A DNA stretch of 64,000 bases, taken from positions 62,001 through 126,000 of the forward strand of contig NZ_JMSZ01000042.1 of NCBI RefSeq assembly GCF_000691225.1, written 5' to 3'. Positions 9,180 through 18,523 of the stretch are shown in pieces. The first letter of the stretch is position 1. Every line of letters begins with the position of its first letter. A program made the position numbers and the translations under genes. The stretch comes from Nitrincola lacisaponensis (lineage in GTDB: Bacteria; Pseudomonadota; Gammaproteobacteria; Pseudomonadales; Balneatricaceae). The notes beneath the pieces are model-generated. The model made no database searches, was not told the DNA's origin, and saw nothing but the letters and a program-made list of their open reading frames with translations.

Positions 9180-9788
9180 TCAGCTGCTCAGAGGTAATCC
9201 CGCACCTATTGCCACAAAGAGACCGCCACAGACCCGATTGAACCCTTTACCGCAGCGTCCCAGCCAGTTGGAAACACTGTTGGCAAAGCCGGCGATCAAC
9301 AGCTCGGCAAGGCATTCCACCAATACAAAGGTCAGCATCATGACCAGGAACTGTAACCACAGATCACGACCAGGATCGATGAACTGAGGTAAAAACGCGG
9401 CAAAAAACAGAATGACTTTCGGGTTTGAGAGTGCTGCAAGGAAACCCTGACGTGCCATGTTCCAGCCACAGACCTGGTCTACTGTGACGCCAGGTTGTCC
9501 CGGTGCTGGTGAGCGCCAGACCTGAATTCCCAGCCAGACCAGATACAACCCGCCCAGAATTTTCATCACCAGCAGCAGATTTTCAGCGAGTGTCAGTACC
9601 GAAGCAATACCAAACATGGACAAGGCGATGACACAGGCAAAGCCTGCAGCACCACCGGCAATGGTTCTAAGAGTGCTGACCGGTCCATGGATCGCACCGT
9701 GCGTCAGTGCCAGCAGACTGTTCGGACCAGGTGTCAATGACAACCCCAGCGTCGCCAAAAAATAAATTAACCAGGTTTCCAGTGCCAT
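9180..9788 (-). CDS. LysE/RhtB family amino-acid exporter
   Basis: 202 aa with about six membrane helices. The N-terminal signature LSLTPGPNSLLALTHGA and the central NPKVILFFAAFLPQFIDP are diagnostic of the LysE/RhtB family, which exports amino acids or derivatives. The ATG at 9788 is preferred over the adjacent GTG at 9791 because AGGA lies six bases before it. It is divergent from a GlxA-type AraC regulator (start-to-start 111 bases), which probably controls it. Substrate unknown. Confidence 0.88.
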   Translation of the reverse strand: MALETWLIYFLATLGLSLTPGPNSLLALTHGAIHGPVSTLRTIAGGAAGFACVIALSMFGIASVLTLAENLLLVMKILGGLYLVWLGIQVWRSPAPGQPGVTVDQVCGWNMARQGFLAALSNPKVILFFAAFLPQFIDPGRDLWLQFLVMMLTFVLVECLAELLIAGFANSVSNWLGRCGKGFNRVCGGLFVAIGAGLPLSS

Positions 9789-9899
9789 CACAATTCCTAA
9801 GCAGAAAACAGTAAATAGGGTGCACAGTATGCAGGCGACAAATACACAATTATCTGTAAAAATTAGACATATAAATGTTTATTTTGGACAAATTTTACG

Positions 9900-10871
9900 A
9901 TGTCTCAAGCAGATGCTGGTTTTCTGTTATTACCGCTGCCGGGTTTTGCATTACTGCCATTTGGCGGGTTTCTCGATAAATTACGTTTTTCATCCGATGA
10001 CGAGGATCTGAGTCAGCAGCGGGATTGCCGGTGGCAAATACTGGGCAATGAAGCGGGTGCCAGAGTGGCCGCCAGTTGTGGCGTCGAGATACATACACCG
10101 GTCAGTGCGACAGAGGTTGACTGGAGCCGTTATCAGTATCTGGTGATATTTGGGGCACGGGAAGCCGGTCAGAGTGCTGCGATGGCAGCTGAGTATCGCA
10201 CCCTATTACGTCGTGCTGTACAGCAGGGGTTAAGTCTTGTCAGTATTGATAATGCCTGTTTTTTGCTCGCTGAGGCCGGGCTATTGAAGGGCTACCGCGT
10301 CGCCGTGCATTGGCGACACGCTCAGGAGTTCACGACCCGCTTCCCGGATATCGACATGCGTTGTGATCAGCTCTATCTGCTGGATGGCCAGCGGATCAGT
10401 TGTGCCGGTGGTAGTGCGGCTATTGACCTGGCAACGGAATTACTGAGCCGGCATTGTGGTCGACAAAAAGCCCTTAAAGGGCTGGCTGATATGCTGGTAG
10501 ATGAAACACGTGAGACTCATCACCGTCTGAAGTCTTTGCAAGCCGTGCCGCATACTGACCGTCATATCAACCGTGCTTTGGCATTGATGCGGCAGTATTT
10601 GGGGCAGCCGATGACGGTGAATCAGTTGGCCAGTCAAGTCGGTATCGGCCGGCGACAGCTTGACCGGCTGTTTATGCAGCACTTCAATCAGACCGCAAGG
10701 GCATATTGGCAAGAGATACGACTGAAGCATATAGCCTGGCGCTTGCGTCATAGCCATCATGCACTGTCTCACTTGGCTGAAGAAGTGGGTATGTCAGATG
10801 TCAGCCATCTCTGCAAAGCCTTTAAACACCACTTTGGCCAGACGCCCAGACAATACCGTTGTCAGTTCTGA
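9900..10871 (+). CDS. GlxA family transcriptional regulator (DJ-1/PfpI-like domain plus AraC HTH)
   Basis: 323 aa. The N-terminal half (about residues 5-190) is a class I amidotransferase-like domain as in GlxA, GbdR and CdhR. The usual nucleophile region reads LVSIDNACFLLAEAGLL, with Cys present. The C-terminal AraC domain (about 225-320) has two helix-turn-helix units: MTVNQLASQVGIGRRQLDR and the ALSHLAEEVGMSDVSHLCKAF region. The final signature is FGQTPRQYR. Such regulators often sense amino-acid or quaternary-amine metabolites. Divergent from the LysE exporter, its likely target. Its stop overlaps that of the next, convergent MFS gene by 10 bases. Confidence 0.88.
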   Translation: MSQADAGFLLLPLPGFALLPFGGFLDKLRFSSDDEDLSQQRDCRWQILGNEAGARVAASCGVEIHTPVSATEVDWSRYQYLVIFGAREAGQSAAMAAEYRTLLRRAVQQGLSLVSIDNACFLLAEAGLLKGYRVAVHWRHAQEFTTRFPDIDMRCDQLYLLDGQRISCAGGSAAIDLATELLSRHCGRQKALKGLADMLVDETRETHHRLKSLQAVPHTDRHINRALALMRQYLGQPMTVNQLASQVGIGRRQLDRLFMQHFNQTARAYWQEIRLKHIAWRLRHSHHALSHLAEEVGMSDVSHLCKAFKHHFGQTPRQYRCQF

Positions 10872-12040
10872 AGTGCTGCCGCGTTTCGGCGCGTACTGAA
10901 AGCAACCAGCAGCATGGCGACCCCGATAGCTGGCAGCATCAACAGGTTAAGCATTTCCCAACCCAGCAGGCTCTGCCAGTAGCCAGCCAGCAGACTGCCG
11001 ATGGCAGCACTGCCAAACACTAAAAAGTCATTGATACCCTGAACCTTGGCTTTTTCTGCCGGGCGGTAGGTATGAGTCAACAGCGACGTGGCCCCGATAA
11101 AGGTGAAGTTCCAGCCGATACCCAGTGCAACCAATGCGGTCCAGAAGTGCCAGTAACCGGTGCCCAGCTGATTGAGCAGGACACACAGGATCAGTAGCAG
11201 ACAACCCGTCTGAATAACCTTGGCTTCCGAATAGCGTGAGATCAGACGACCGGTAAAGAAGGAGGGTGCAAACATTCCCAGAACATGCCACTGAATGACG
11301 CTGGCGGTGCTGCTGAAACCGAAACCACAGCCTTGCATGGCCAGTGGGGTCGCTGTCATGATCAGGACCATCACGGCATAGCCGATTACTCCTGCGGTAA
11401 TTGCCGCAATCAGCTGGGGTTGGCGAAATAGCTCAGCATAGGGTCTGACTTCCCCGTGCAGTTCAGCGCGGGTTGGTTTTTTCAGCGGGATTAAGGCAAT
11501 CAAGCCTGTGGTCAGCAGATAGAGACCGATCAGCACCGCAAAGGCGCCCAGATACTGGGTGGCCGGGAAGAGCTTTTCACCCCAGATAGCCAGGTTTGGA
11601 CCGAGGATGGCAGCAATCACACCACCTGCCATGACCAGACTGATTGCTCGCGGGTGCAGCGCAGGAGGACAGCCTTCAATCGCTGCGAAGCGGTATTGCT
11701 GCCCCACGCCGATTGCCATGCCCAATAGAAACGTGCTCAGGCAAAAGAGTGTAAAATCTCCGGCAGCCAAGGCAAAATAGGCCAGGATAGCGCCTGATAC
11801 ACCGATCAGATTGCCGATCAAAAAGCCGGTTTTGCGTCCCAGCCAGCGCATCAGGTGTGCTGCTGGCAAGGTGACACCCATCAGTCCGAGAAACTGCAGC
11901 GCAACCGGCAGGGTAATCAGACTGAGACTGGGTGCAATTTGTTGTCCTATCAGTGCAGTGACAGATACCAGGAGAATATTACCGGATACCAGCAGTGCCT
12001 GTCCCAAGGCCAGCCCCCAGACGGTAACAGGAAGACGCAT
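10862..12040 (-). CDS. MFS transporter
   Basis: 392 aa with about 12 membrane helices. The first-half motif HLMRWLGRKTGFLIGNLIG matches the loop 2-3 signature of the major facilitator superfamily. TTPLAMQG-like and LAGYWQSLLGWEMLN segments recall uncharacterised drug/metabolite efflux members. The ATG at 12040 has AAGGA upstream; an in-frame TTG two codons earlier is less well spaced. Substrate unknown. Divergent from topB. Confidence 0.85.
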   Translation of the reverse strand: MRLPVTVWGLALGQALLVSGNILLVSVTALIGQQIAPSLSLITLPVALQFLGLMGVTLPAAHLMRWLGRKTGFLIGNLIGVSGAILAYFALAAGDFTLFCLSTFLLGMAIGVGQQYRFAAIEGCPPALHPRAISLVMAGGVIAAILGPNLAIWGEKLFPATQYLGAFAVLIGLYLLTTGLIALIPLKKPTRAELHGEVRPYAELFRQPQLIAAITAGVIGYAVMVLIMTATPLAMQGCGFGFSSTASVIQWHVLGMFAPSFFTGRLISRYSEAKVIQTGCLLLILCVLLNQLGTGYWHFWTALVALGIGWNFTFIGATSLLTHTYRPAEKAKVQGINDFLVFGSAAIGSLLAGYWQSLLGWEMLNLLMLPAIGVAMLLVAFSTRRNAAALQN

Positions 12041-12115
12041 GAGCAAAAATCCTTCTGAATGCTTACGAAACAGCGAATATAACAGGCTGTACCGGAAAAA
12101 TCTGGATACGCTGCC

Positions 12116-14050
12116 GTGGTAAAGCTATTTATTGCTGAAAAACCCTCCCTGGGGCGTGCGCTGGCCGATGCCTTGCCTGGTCCTAAACAGCGGGAGGATG
12201 GCTATATTCGCTGTGGTGCCGACATCTGGGTCAGTTGGTGTATAGGGCATCTGCTTGAGCAAGCTGAACCGGATAGCTATGACCCTGCCTATAAACAATG
12301 GCGCCTTGAACACTTGCCGATTCTGCCATCAACCTGGCAGCTACAACCCAAAAGCACGACACGCAAACAGCTGACCCTGCTGCGCAAACTGATCAAACAG
12401 GCTGACAGCCTGGTGCATGTGGGTGACCCGGACCGCGAAGGGCAGCTGTTGGTTGATGAAGTGATTAACTACAGTGGCGTGAATCAGGCAAAACGTGAAG
12501 CCACATTGCGCTGTCTGATCAATGACATGAATCCAGATGCCATCCGCAAAGCACTGCAGGGGCTGCGACAAAACAGTGAATTTATTCCCCTGGCAACCTC
12601 GGCACTGGCACGAACCCGCGCGGACTGGCTTTATGGCATCAATATGACACGGCTGTGTACGCTGCTGGGACAAGCTGCAGGCTACAACGGGGTATTGTCG
12701 ATTGGCCGGGTACAGACACCGGTGTTGGGTCTGGTTGTGCACCGTGATCAGGAAATCGAACATTTTGTCTCCAGGCCCTTCTATGAGGTGTTTGTAACGC
12801 TGCAGACGACGGCAGGTGAGTCATTCATTGCCAAGTGGAAACCAAGTGCTGCCTGTGAACCTTACATGGATGAAGAGGGCCGTGTGTTGTCACGCAGACT
12901 TGCGGAGGTTGTTCTGGAGAAGGTGAAGGGGAAAAACGGTAGCGTCAAAGCGGTGAAACGTGACAAGAAAAAACAGCCCGCTCCCTTGCCGTACAATTTA
13001 TCGGCTCTCCAGATCGATGCCTCAAAACGTTTCAATCTGAACGCGCAGAAAACGCTGGATATCTGCCAGCAACTGTATGAGCGCCACAAACTGATCACCT
13101 ACCCGCGCTCAGATTGTCGCTATCTGCCCAATGGGCATTATGCTGAACGTCAGGCGGTGACTCAGGCGATTGCCAAAACGGTTTCGGGTCTTTCTGAGGC
13201 TGTCGGCCAGGCAGATCTTGGCCTGAAGAGCAAGGCATGGAACGACTCCAAAGTGTCTGCACACCACGCCATTATTCCAACGTCCAGGTCAATGCCGGCT
13301 GAGCGTCTGTCGCAGGATGAGCAGAATATCTACGAACTGGTTGCCCGTCAGTACCTGATGCAGTTCTACCCGCCCTTTGAATATGCAGAGCATCAGATTG
13401 ATAGTGAAGTGGAAGGCGGCTTGTTCATTGCCCGGCAGAAGTCAGTTCTGGCTGACGGCTGGAAAGCACTGCTGCCGCCCCAGAAAAGCACCAGGCAAGA
13501 TGCCGAATTCTCGTCAGTGGTACTGCCGAATGTGAAGACGGGTGACCTGGTTAACTGCATTGATGGCCGACTGGACGAGAAGCAGACCAGTCCGCCGAAA
13601 CACTTCACGGATGCAACCCTGCTGGCTGCGATGACAGGGATTGCACGGTTTGTATCAGATCCGGAGATCAAAAAGGTTCTCAGAGATACCGATGGGCTTG
13701 GAACAGAAGCCACCCGTGCCGGAATCATCGAGTTGTTGTTCAAACGTCAGTTTCTGACCAGGAAAGGCAAGGAGATCCATTCAACCGACATAGGGCGGTT
13801 GCTGGTAAATAGCTTGCCGGAACGCATGGTCGTTCCCGACATGACCGCTCACTGGGAATCGCAGCTTGGTGCGATCAGTGAAAAACAGATGCGCTATGGT
13901 GAGTTTATGCAACCATTAACGCAAGGGCTGGGTGAGCTGATCAGTGAGGTCAGGCGTCAGGACTTCAGAGGATTGAAGGGGATGGGTAAGAAGGTGGTAC
14001 GCAAAAGAAGAAAGCCGCCTGCTAAACGAACTGTAGCGAGAACAAACTGA
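12116..14050 (+). CDS. topB: DNA topoisomerase III
   Basis: 644 aa (E. coli TopB 653). Type IA enzyme that relaxes and decatenates DNA through a transient 5'-phosphotyrosine bond. It starts with the Toprim signature LFIAEKPSLGRALADALPG and has HVGDPDREGQLL, the Toprim DxD acid motif. The active-site tyrosine is Y329 in ITYPRSDCRYLP, one residue off E. coli Tyr328. A basic tail (KKVVRKRRKPPAKR) probably helps bind DNA. GTG start at 12116; a strong Shine-Dalgarno is not visible. The four-cysteine zinc domain of topoisomerase I is absent, as expected. Confidence 0.95.
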   Translation: MVKLFIAEKPSLGRALADALPGPKQREDGYIRCGADIWVSWCIGHLLEQAEPDSYDPAYKQWRLEHLPILPSTWQLQPKSTTRKQLTLLRKLIKQADSLVHVGDPDREGQLLVDEVINYSGVNQAKREATLRCLINDMNPDAIRKALQGLRQNSEFIPLATSALARTRADWLYGINMTRLCTLLGQAAGYNGVLSIGRVQTPVLGLVVHRDQEIEHFVSRPFYEVFVTLQTTAGESFIAKWKPSAACEPYMDEEGRVLSRRLAEVVLEKVKGKNGSVKAVKRDKKKQPAPLPYNLSALQIDASKRFNLNAQKTLDICQQLYERHKLITYPRSDCRYLPNGHYAERQAVTQAIAKTVSGLSEAVGQADLGLKSKAWNDSKVSAHHAIIPTSRSMPAERLSQDEQNIYELVARQYLMQFYPPFEYAEHQIDSEVEGGLFIARQKSVLADGWKALLPPQKSTRQDAEFSSVVLPNVKTGDLVNCIDGRLDEKQTSPPKHFTDATLLAAMTGIARFVSDPEIKKVLRDTDGLGTEATRAGIIELLFKRQFLTRKGKEIHSTDIGRLLVNSLPERMVVPDMTAHWESQLGAISEKQMRYGEFMQPLTQGLGELISEVRRQDFRGLKGMGKKVVRKRRKPPAKRTVARTN

Positions 14051-14298
14051 AAATTATTATGCAAAATATATGTGAAATTGAATGAATTTGATAAGTTTCC
14101 GTTGAAAGTATATGTCAGCTATTTAAATTTCCAATCGGTGATGTTAAACAAACACAGTAATAGTCAGGGAATGATGTGAAGTTTAACGAAGACTTGGTGC
14201 ATGCTTTCTTTAAACTGTTAAGTGACCATTCAATATAAATATGAACAGCCCATTGACTGTCAATTCATCCACTCAATCAAAAACTGAGGAACTCCAGG
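14051..14298. other. AT-rich leader before the DNA-binding/Doc islet
   Basis: 248 bases with no gene, visibly richer in A/T than flanking genes. It must carry the promoter of the islet. GTTAAAC at about 14143 and GTTTAAC at about 14179 form a loose inverted pair that could bind the 337-aa protein if it autoregulates. I see no flanking direct repeat, att site or transposase. Confidence 0.4.
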
Positions 14299-15312
14299 AT
14301 GGCGAAAGACCTTACTGAATCGTCACACGATCGCCAGAACATCCTCAACAACCGCTACGCCCTGCAACAGGCTGAACAGCATTTGGGCTTGGGTGGTGTG
14401 ATGTTTGAAGGGGAATCCGTATTCACCAAAGCACAAGTGATGGCTATGTATGACGTTGCAGATCGTACTATTGAGCGCTATTTGGTCAGTCACAGAGAAG
14501 AGCTGAAAAACAACGGCTACCAACTTCTTAGGGGAAATAAACTAAGAAAATTCAAAGAATTAGTATATGGTGCCGACATCGATGACGGTACCAAAACTAG
14601 TGTGTTAGGGGTGTTTAGTTTTCGTGCAGTACTCAACATCGGTATGTTACTGACCGAAAGTGAACCCGCGCGCCTGCTGCGCTCCCGTTTGCTCGATATT
14701 GTACTGGATGTCATGGCCGAAAGGGCGGGTGGGCATACCAGATTCATCAATCAACGTGATGAAAACTATCTGGTCAGTGCACTACAGGAAGAAAATTACC
14801 GCCGCCAGTTCACCGATGCTCTGGATAACTATGTGGAAGGTAATCATTGGAAGTATGCCCGATTTACCAACTTGATTTACCAAAGCATTTTCCATGAAAA
14901 CGCCACGGAATATAAAAAGGTGTTGAATCTTGCTGCTAAAGCCAATATCCGCGAAACACTGTATGCCGAAGTGTTGAACCTGATTGCCAGTTATGAATCG
15001 GGGATCGCCCATGAGCTTGAGCAAGCCAGCACGATACAAGGGCGCAAGCTCACACAAAAAGAAGCCGAAAACCTGTTTGCCAGTTTTGAAAAGCATCCGC
15101 TGTTCAAACCGCTCATTCTGGATGTGCGAACCAAAATGGCCAGTCGTGATTTATGCTTCCGCGATGCTTTGCACGAGAAGTTGGAGGCTTATATACAATC
15201 TGTACCGGAAGCAGATTTTGAAAGGTTCCTGGGTGAAAAGAGCCGCTCCTTGGAAGAGCAGCTGAGTGACCCGGAAACACTGGCAGTACTCAAGCGCCTG
15301 AAAGATCGCTAG
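14299..15312 (+). CDS. DNA-binding protein partnered with a Doc/Fic toxin
   Basis: 337 aa. I recognise it only as the kind of protein annotated 'DNA-binding protein' that often precedes Fic/Doc genes. A helix-turn-helix-like stretch lies near residues 43-80 (VFTKAQVMAMYDVADRTIER). RGN-K-L-KF and a FSFRAVLNIGMLL segment with RLLRSRLLDIVLDV follow. The C-terminal third is helical and charged, ending RFLGEKSRSLEEQLSDPE. It is far longer than the classical Phd antitoxin. The toxin gene starts 17 bases after its stop. A role as antitoxin and autorepressor is inference. Confidence 0.7.
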   Translation: MAKDLTESSHDRQNILNNRYALQQAEQHLGLGGVMFEGESVFTKAQVMAMYDVADRTIERYLVSHREELKNNGYQLLRGNKLRKFKELVYGADIDDGTKTSVLGVFSFRAVLNIGMLLTESEPARLLRSRLLDIVLDVMAERAGGHTRFINQRDENYLVSALQEENYRRQFTDALDNYVEGNHWKYARFTNLIYQSIFHENATEYKKVLNLAAKANIRETLYAEVLNLIASYESGIAHELEQASTIQGRKLTQKEAENLFASFEKHPLFKPLILDVRTKMASRDLCFRDALHEKLEAYIQSVPEADFERFLGEKSRSLEEQLSDPETLAVLKRLKDR

Positions 15313-15328
15313 CCAAAGGATCGCATTA

Positions 15329-15802
15329 ATGAATGACCCTACAGGAACATGCATCCGGTTTTTCTATTTTGATGTAGCGCACGCGGTCAGTGTTCACGAC
15401 TGGATCATCGAGCATTCTGGCGGATTGTCGGGTATCAAGGATATTGGCCAGTTGGCAAGCCCCTTAGAGCATATCCAAAACGACTGGTACTATTCGGAGA
15501 TGGAAGACAAGCTGACTCACCTAGTGTTTTCTATCAATAAAAATCATGCTTTCAACGATGGTAACAAGCGTTCATCACTGGCGTTGGGAGCCTACTTCCT
15601 CGAACTTAATGGCTTTGATTATGTGGTAAAGCGATTCGTCAAGGAGATGGAAAACATTGCCGTCTGGGTCGCTGATAACGTTATCGACAAGGATTTACTT
15701 CATCGGATCATTTGTTCAGTAATTTACGAAGATGAATATTCTGAGTCGATCAAACTGGCTATAGTCGAAGCTGTTGAAGTGGCCGAGCAATTGAATCGGT
15801 AA
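15329..15802 (+). CDS. Death-on-curing (Doc) family Fic-fold toxin
   Basis: 157 aa (phage P1 Doc is 126). The Fic core motif is HAFNDGNKR at residues 73-81. This is the Doc variant, with Lys where AMP-transferring Fic enzymes have Gly. P1 Doc phosphorylates elongation factor Tu and stops translation; the same reaction is inferred here. An upstream GLSGIKDIGQLASPLE segment corresponds to the Doc 'G(L/I)RD-GLLESAL' region. AAGGA lies 8 bases before the ATG. Its partner is the 337-aa DNA-binding protein, not a Phd protein. No separate short antitoxin frame is evident. Confidence 0.85.
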   Translation: MNDPTGTCIRFFYFDVAHAVSVHDWIIEHSGGLSGIKDIGQLASPLEHIQNDWYYSEMEDKLTHLVFSINKNHAFNDGNKRSSLALGAYFLELNGFDYVVKRFVKEMENIAVWVADNVIDKDLLHRIICSVIYEDEYSESIKLAIVEAVEVAEQLNR

Positions 15803-15893
15803 GAGTAATCACTGGCTTGGGCACAAAGCTCAGTTGCAGGAGTGGTAATCAACTGCTTTAATCAAAGGACCCTTCTCCAGATTTGGCCGTAGT

Positions 15894-16904
15894 ATGAAGA
15901 CCGAAGAGATCCTGTATCGACTGGACGATATTATGAGCGACAGTGCTGATCTGGAGTCATTGATCAGGCCACTGTTGCAATTGATTGAAGAGTTCACTGG
16001 CCTGGAATCGGTATATTTTACTTCGATTGATTTTCATCAAAACATACAATCCGTTGTGTTTGCCCGTAACATGGGTGATATGCAGATTACTGAAGGCCTG
16101 TCGGTTCCCTGGGAAGATACGCTGTGCAAGCGTTCTTTTGAAGAAACCCGCACTTATGTCAGCCAGGTGTCAGAGCATTGGGGAGACTCTGAGGCGGCTC
16201 AAGCGCTGGGTATCGAAACCTATATCAGTGAACCGGTGCGTCGGCTGGACCATGAAATTTTTGGCACCCTGTGTGGTGCCAGTGCTTCCCGACGGGAGGT
16301 GGATGATCAGTCAATACTGTTTTTACGACTCTTTGCACAGATCATTTCCCAGCAGCTTGCCAGAGAAGAGTTGATCACACAGCTGCGTCAGCTGAATGCC
16401 GAGTACAGCCGGTTGGCGATGCTGGATTCACTCACCGGAGTGCCCAATCGACGTGCTTTAATTGATGAGCTCAAACGTATGTTGGCACGTGCTCAACGTG
16501 AGGGCAGTGCTGTACATGTCGGGTTTATAGATCTGGATAATTTTAAGCAGATCAATGATGTGTATGGGCATGATGCCGGTGATCTGTTTTTGATTCAGAT
16601 GGCCGAACAACTGAAAACCGGTCTGCGTGGCAGTGATGTGCTGGCACGTTATGGGGGCGATGAATTTGTGGCTTTGTCCATGGCCAATTCAGCCGGGGAC
16701 TCTGCCGCTCAAGCCGGCTTTGCTGAGCGTCTCTCTCAACTGACACAAGGCATGTTTGAGCTGGGTGCTGTCACTCTGGAGTACGCAGGTGCCAGTGTCG
16801 GGGTTGTGACCTCAGCACATGATGAGTTTCATCCGGAAGCGCTGATTGCCAGAGCAGACGCTGCCATGTATGCGGTCAAGCAACAGCGCCGTCTGGTAGA
16901 GTGA
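15894..16904 (+). CDS. GAF-GGDEF diguanylate cyclase
   Basis: 336 aa, cytoplasmic, with no membrane segment. GAF-like sensor at about residues 5-155 (ISEPVRRLDHEIFGTLCG), a short coil, then a GGDEF domain from about 170. The catalytic motif GGDEF is at 254-258, with an RxxD inhibitory site (RGSD, 245-248) at the canonical distance. It should make c-di-GMP under feedback control. GAF domains of this form bind small ligands or report redox state; the ligand is unknown. Convergent with the peroxiredoxin gene. Confidence 0.9.
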   Translation: MKTEEILYRLDDIMSDSADLESLIRPLLQLIEEFTGLESVYFTSIDFHQNIQSVVFARNMGDMQITEGLSVPWEDTLCKRSFEETRTYVSQVSEHWGDSEAAQALGIETYISEPVRRLDHEIFGTLCGASASRREVDDQSILFLRLFAQIISQQLAREELITQLRQLNAEYSRLAMLDSLTGVPNRRALIDELKRMLARAQREGSAVHVGFIDLDNFKQINDVYGHDAGDLFLIQMAEQLKTGLRGSDVLARYGGDEFVALSMANSAGDSAAQAGFAERLSQLTQGMFELGAVTLEYAGASVGVVTSAHDEFHPEALIARADAAMYAVKQQRRLVE

Positions 16905-16936
16905 TCGACAGTACCGATCACGGATAAGCCGCTTTC

Positions 16937-17413
16937 CTAGAGTGCTGCCAGCAGTGTTTCTGCGCTGGTTTTATCGACACCTTTGACATCGATATTCAGC
17001 AGTTCGATCTTGCCATCCTGAAGGATCATGGCATAACGCTGGCTGCGCAACCCGAGTCCTGCTGCAGACAGATCCTGAACCAGTCCCACCGCATTGGCCA
17101 GTTCACCCAGGCCGTCGGCCAGCATGATGATTTCATCGGCGTTCTGGGCTTTTCCCCAGGCTCCCATCACAAAGGCATCGTTAACCGATGTACAGATAAT
17201 ATGGTCAACACCCTTGGCCTTGATTTCATCAGCGTGGACCACAAAGCCGGGCAGGTGGGTATTGGAACAGCCGGGTGTAAAGGCACCAGGAACTGCGAAG
17301 AGGACTACTTTTTTGCCCTGGACCAGGCTGTCGGTGGTGACTTTTTCGGGACCATTTTCACCCATCACTGTCAGGGTGAGTGAAGGAAAGGTATCCCCAA
17401 CTTGTAGGCTCAT
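16937..17413 (-). CDS. Peroxiredoxin, Prx5 type
   Basis: 158 aa. Reduces hydrogen peroxide and organic hydroperoxides. The peroxidatic cysteine is C49 in the Prx5 motif VPGAFTPGCSNTHLPGF. A second cysteine is C74. No C-terminal glutaredoxin domain is fused. ATG at 17413 is preceded by an AGGAGA site. Monocistronic, convergent with the GAF-GGDEF gene and divergent from an EamA transporter. Confidence 0.93.
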   Translation of the reverse strand: MSLQVGDTFPSLTLTVMGENGPEKVTTDSLVQGKKVVLFAVPGAFTPGCSNTHLPGFVVHADEIKAKGVDHIICTSVNDAFVMGAWGKAQNADEIIMLADGLGELANAVGLVQDLSAAGLGLRSQRYAMILQDGKIELLNIDVKGVDKTSAETLLAAL

Positions 17414-17628
17414 GCATCTTCTCCTATGAACGATTGGTAGTGATCAGTATCGTCGCCTTTTGCGGTTTTAGCAATAACAGAGAAATTTACTCGGATATAG
17501 CTCCAGGCCGTTGACCTTGTATCAGATATGGCGGAAGATGAAAGCCTTCCTGGGTTTTTTAGATGTCTCTGCCACAGCCTGTCTGTGTGCGGAGCCTGTG
17601 CCGTTTTGACGACGGCTTCGGAGACATG

Positions 17629-18516
17629 ATGTCCATACCGGTTGCCTATCTCGCTGTGGTGTTGATCTGGTCCACCACACCCCTCACGATTGCCTGGAGC
17701 AGCGAAACCATCGATCCGGTGCTGGCGGGCTGGTTGCGTATGGGTATTGCTGCCTTTCTTGGATTATTGCTGCTGGCAGTGCTGCGTATCCGTCTGCCGT
17801 TGAGTGCCAGAGCTCAACTGGCCTATGCCTACGCGTCGCTCGGTGTTTTCGGTGCCATGTGCTGTACCTATATCGCTTCACGCTACGTACCTTCAGGGCT
17901 GATTTCGATTATTTTTGGCCTGGCCCCGATTCTGTCAGCCATTTTTGGACTGGTGTTGTTGCATGAGCCTGCATTGCGGCCCTATCGCTGGGTGGCCAGC
18001 GCATTGGCATTTTTGGGTTTGGGCGTGATTTTTACCGATGACGTGGTACTGGGACAGGACAGTCTTCCCGGTGTGTTATTGCTCTTGCTGGCTGCGGTAC
18101 TGTTCAGTTTGAGTGGGGTGCTGGTCAAGCGTACCGGTGCCCAGGTGCATCCATTGGCACATACGGTGGGCGCACTCCTCTGGTCCTTGCCGGGCTTTGG
18201 CGTGACCTGGTGGTTGATGGGGGCAGCGCCTCTGGTCATTGACCCCGGAAGTCGTGCCTTTTGGTCAGTGTTGTATCTGGCAATTTTTGGCTCGCTGGTC
18301 GGCTTTGTCAGTTATTTTCATGTATTGCGCCATCTGCCAGCCAGTACGGTCGCGCTGGTGACACTTATTACGCCAGTTTTTGCCCTGATGCTGGGGCATC
18401 TGCTCAATGCTGAACCGCTCACGGCCAGTCTGTGGAAAGGCTGCCTGCTGGTTGTTGGCGGGCTGGCACTGTTTTTCTGGGGACATAAAATCCCTGTGCG
18501 TCGTTCAGTAGAATGA
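17629..18516 (+). CDS. EamA/DMT family transporter
   Basis: 295 aa with about ten membrane helices in two EamA repeats (about residues 5-140 and 150-285). LLHEPALRPYRWVASALAFLGLGVIF ends repeat one (given here in parts: LLHEP and the following helix). LVTLITPVFALMLGHLLNAEPLT ends repeat two. Likely an exporter of metabolites; substrate unknown. ATGs at 17626 and 17629 both follow CGGAG; the second has better spacing. An in-frame ATG at 17563 would add a non-hydrophobic leader, which I doubt. Convergent with ggpPS (7-base gap). Confidence 0.85.
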   Translation: MSIPVAYLAVVLIWSTTPLTIAWSSETIDPVLAGWLRMGIAAFLGLLLLAVLRIRLPLSARAQLAYAYASLGVFGAMCCTYIASRYVPSGLISIIFGLAPILSAIFGLVLLHEPALRPYRWVASALAFLGLGVIFTDDVVLGQDSLPGVLLLLLAAVLFSLSGVLVKRTGAQVHPLAHTVGALLWSLPGFGVTWWLMGAAPLVIDPGSRAFWSVLYLAIFGSLVGFVSYFHVLRHLPASTVALVTLITPVFALMLGHLLNAEPLTASLWKGCLLVVGGLALFFWGHKIPVRRSVE

Positions 18517-18523
18517 ATCAGTA

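Noticed and set aside
14051-15893. Mobile element carrying the toxin pair
   Set aside because: No integrase, transposase, terminal inverted repeat, or clear flanking direct repeat was seen; only the base composition and module type hint at transfer.
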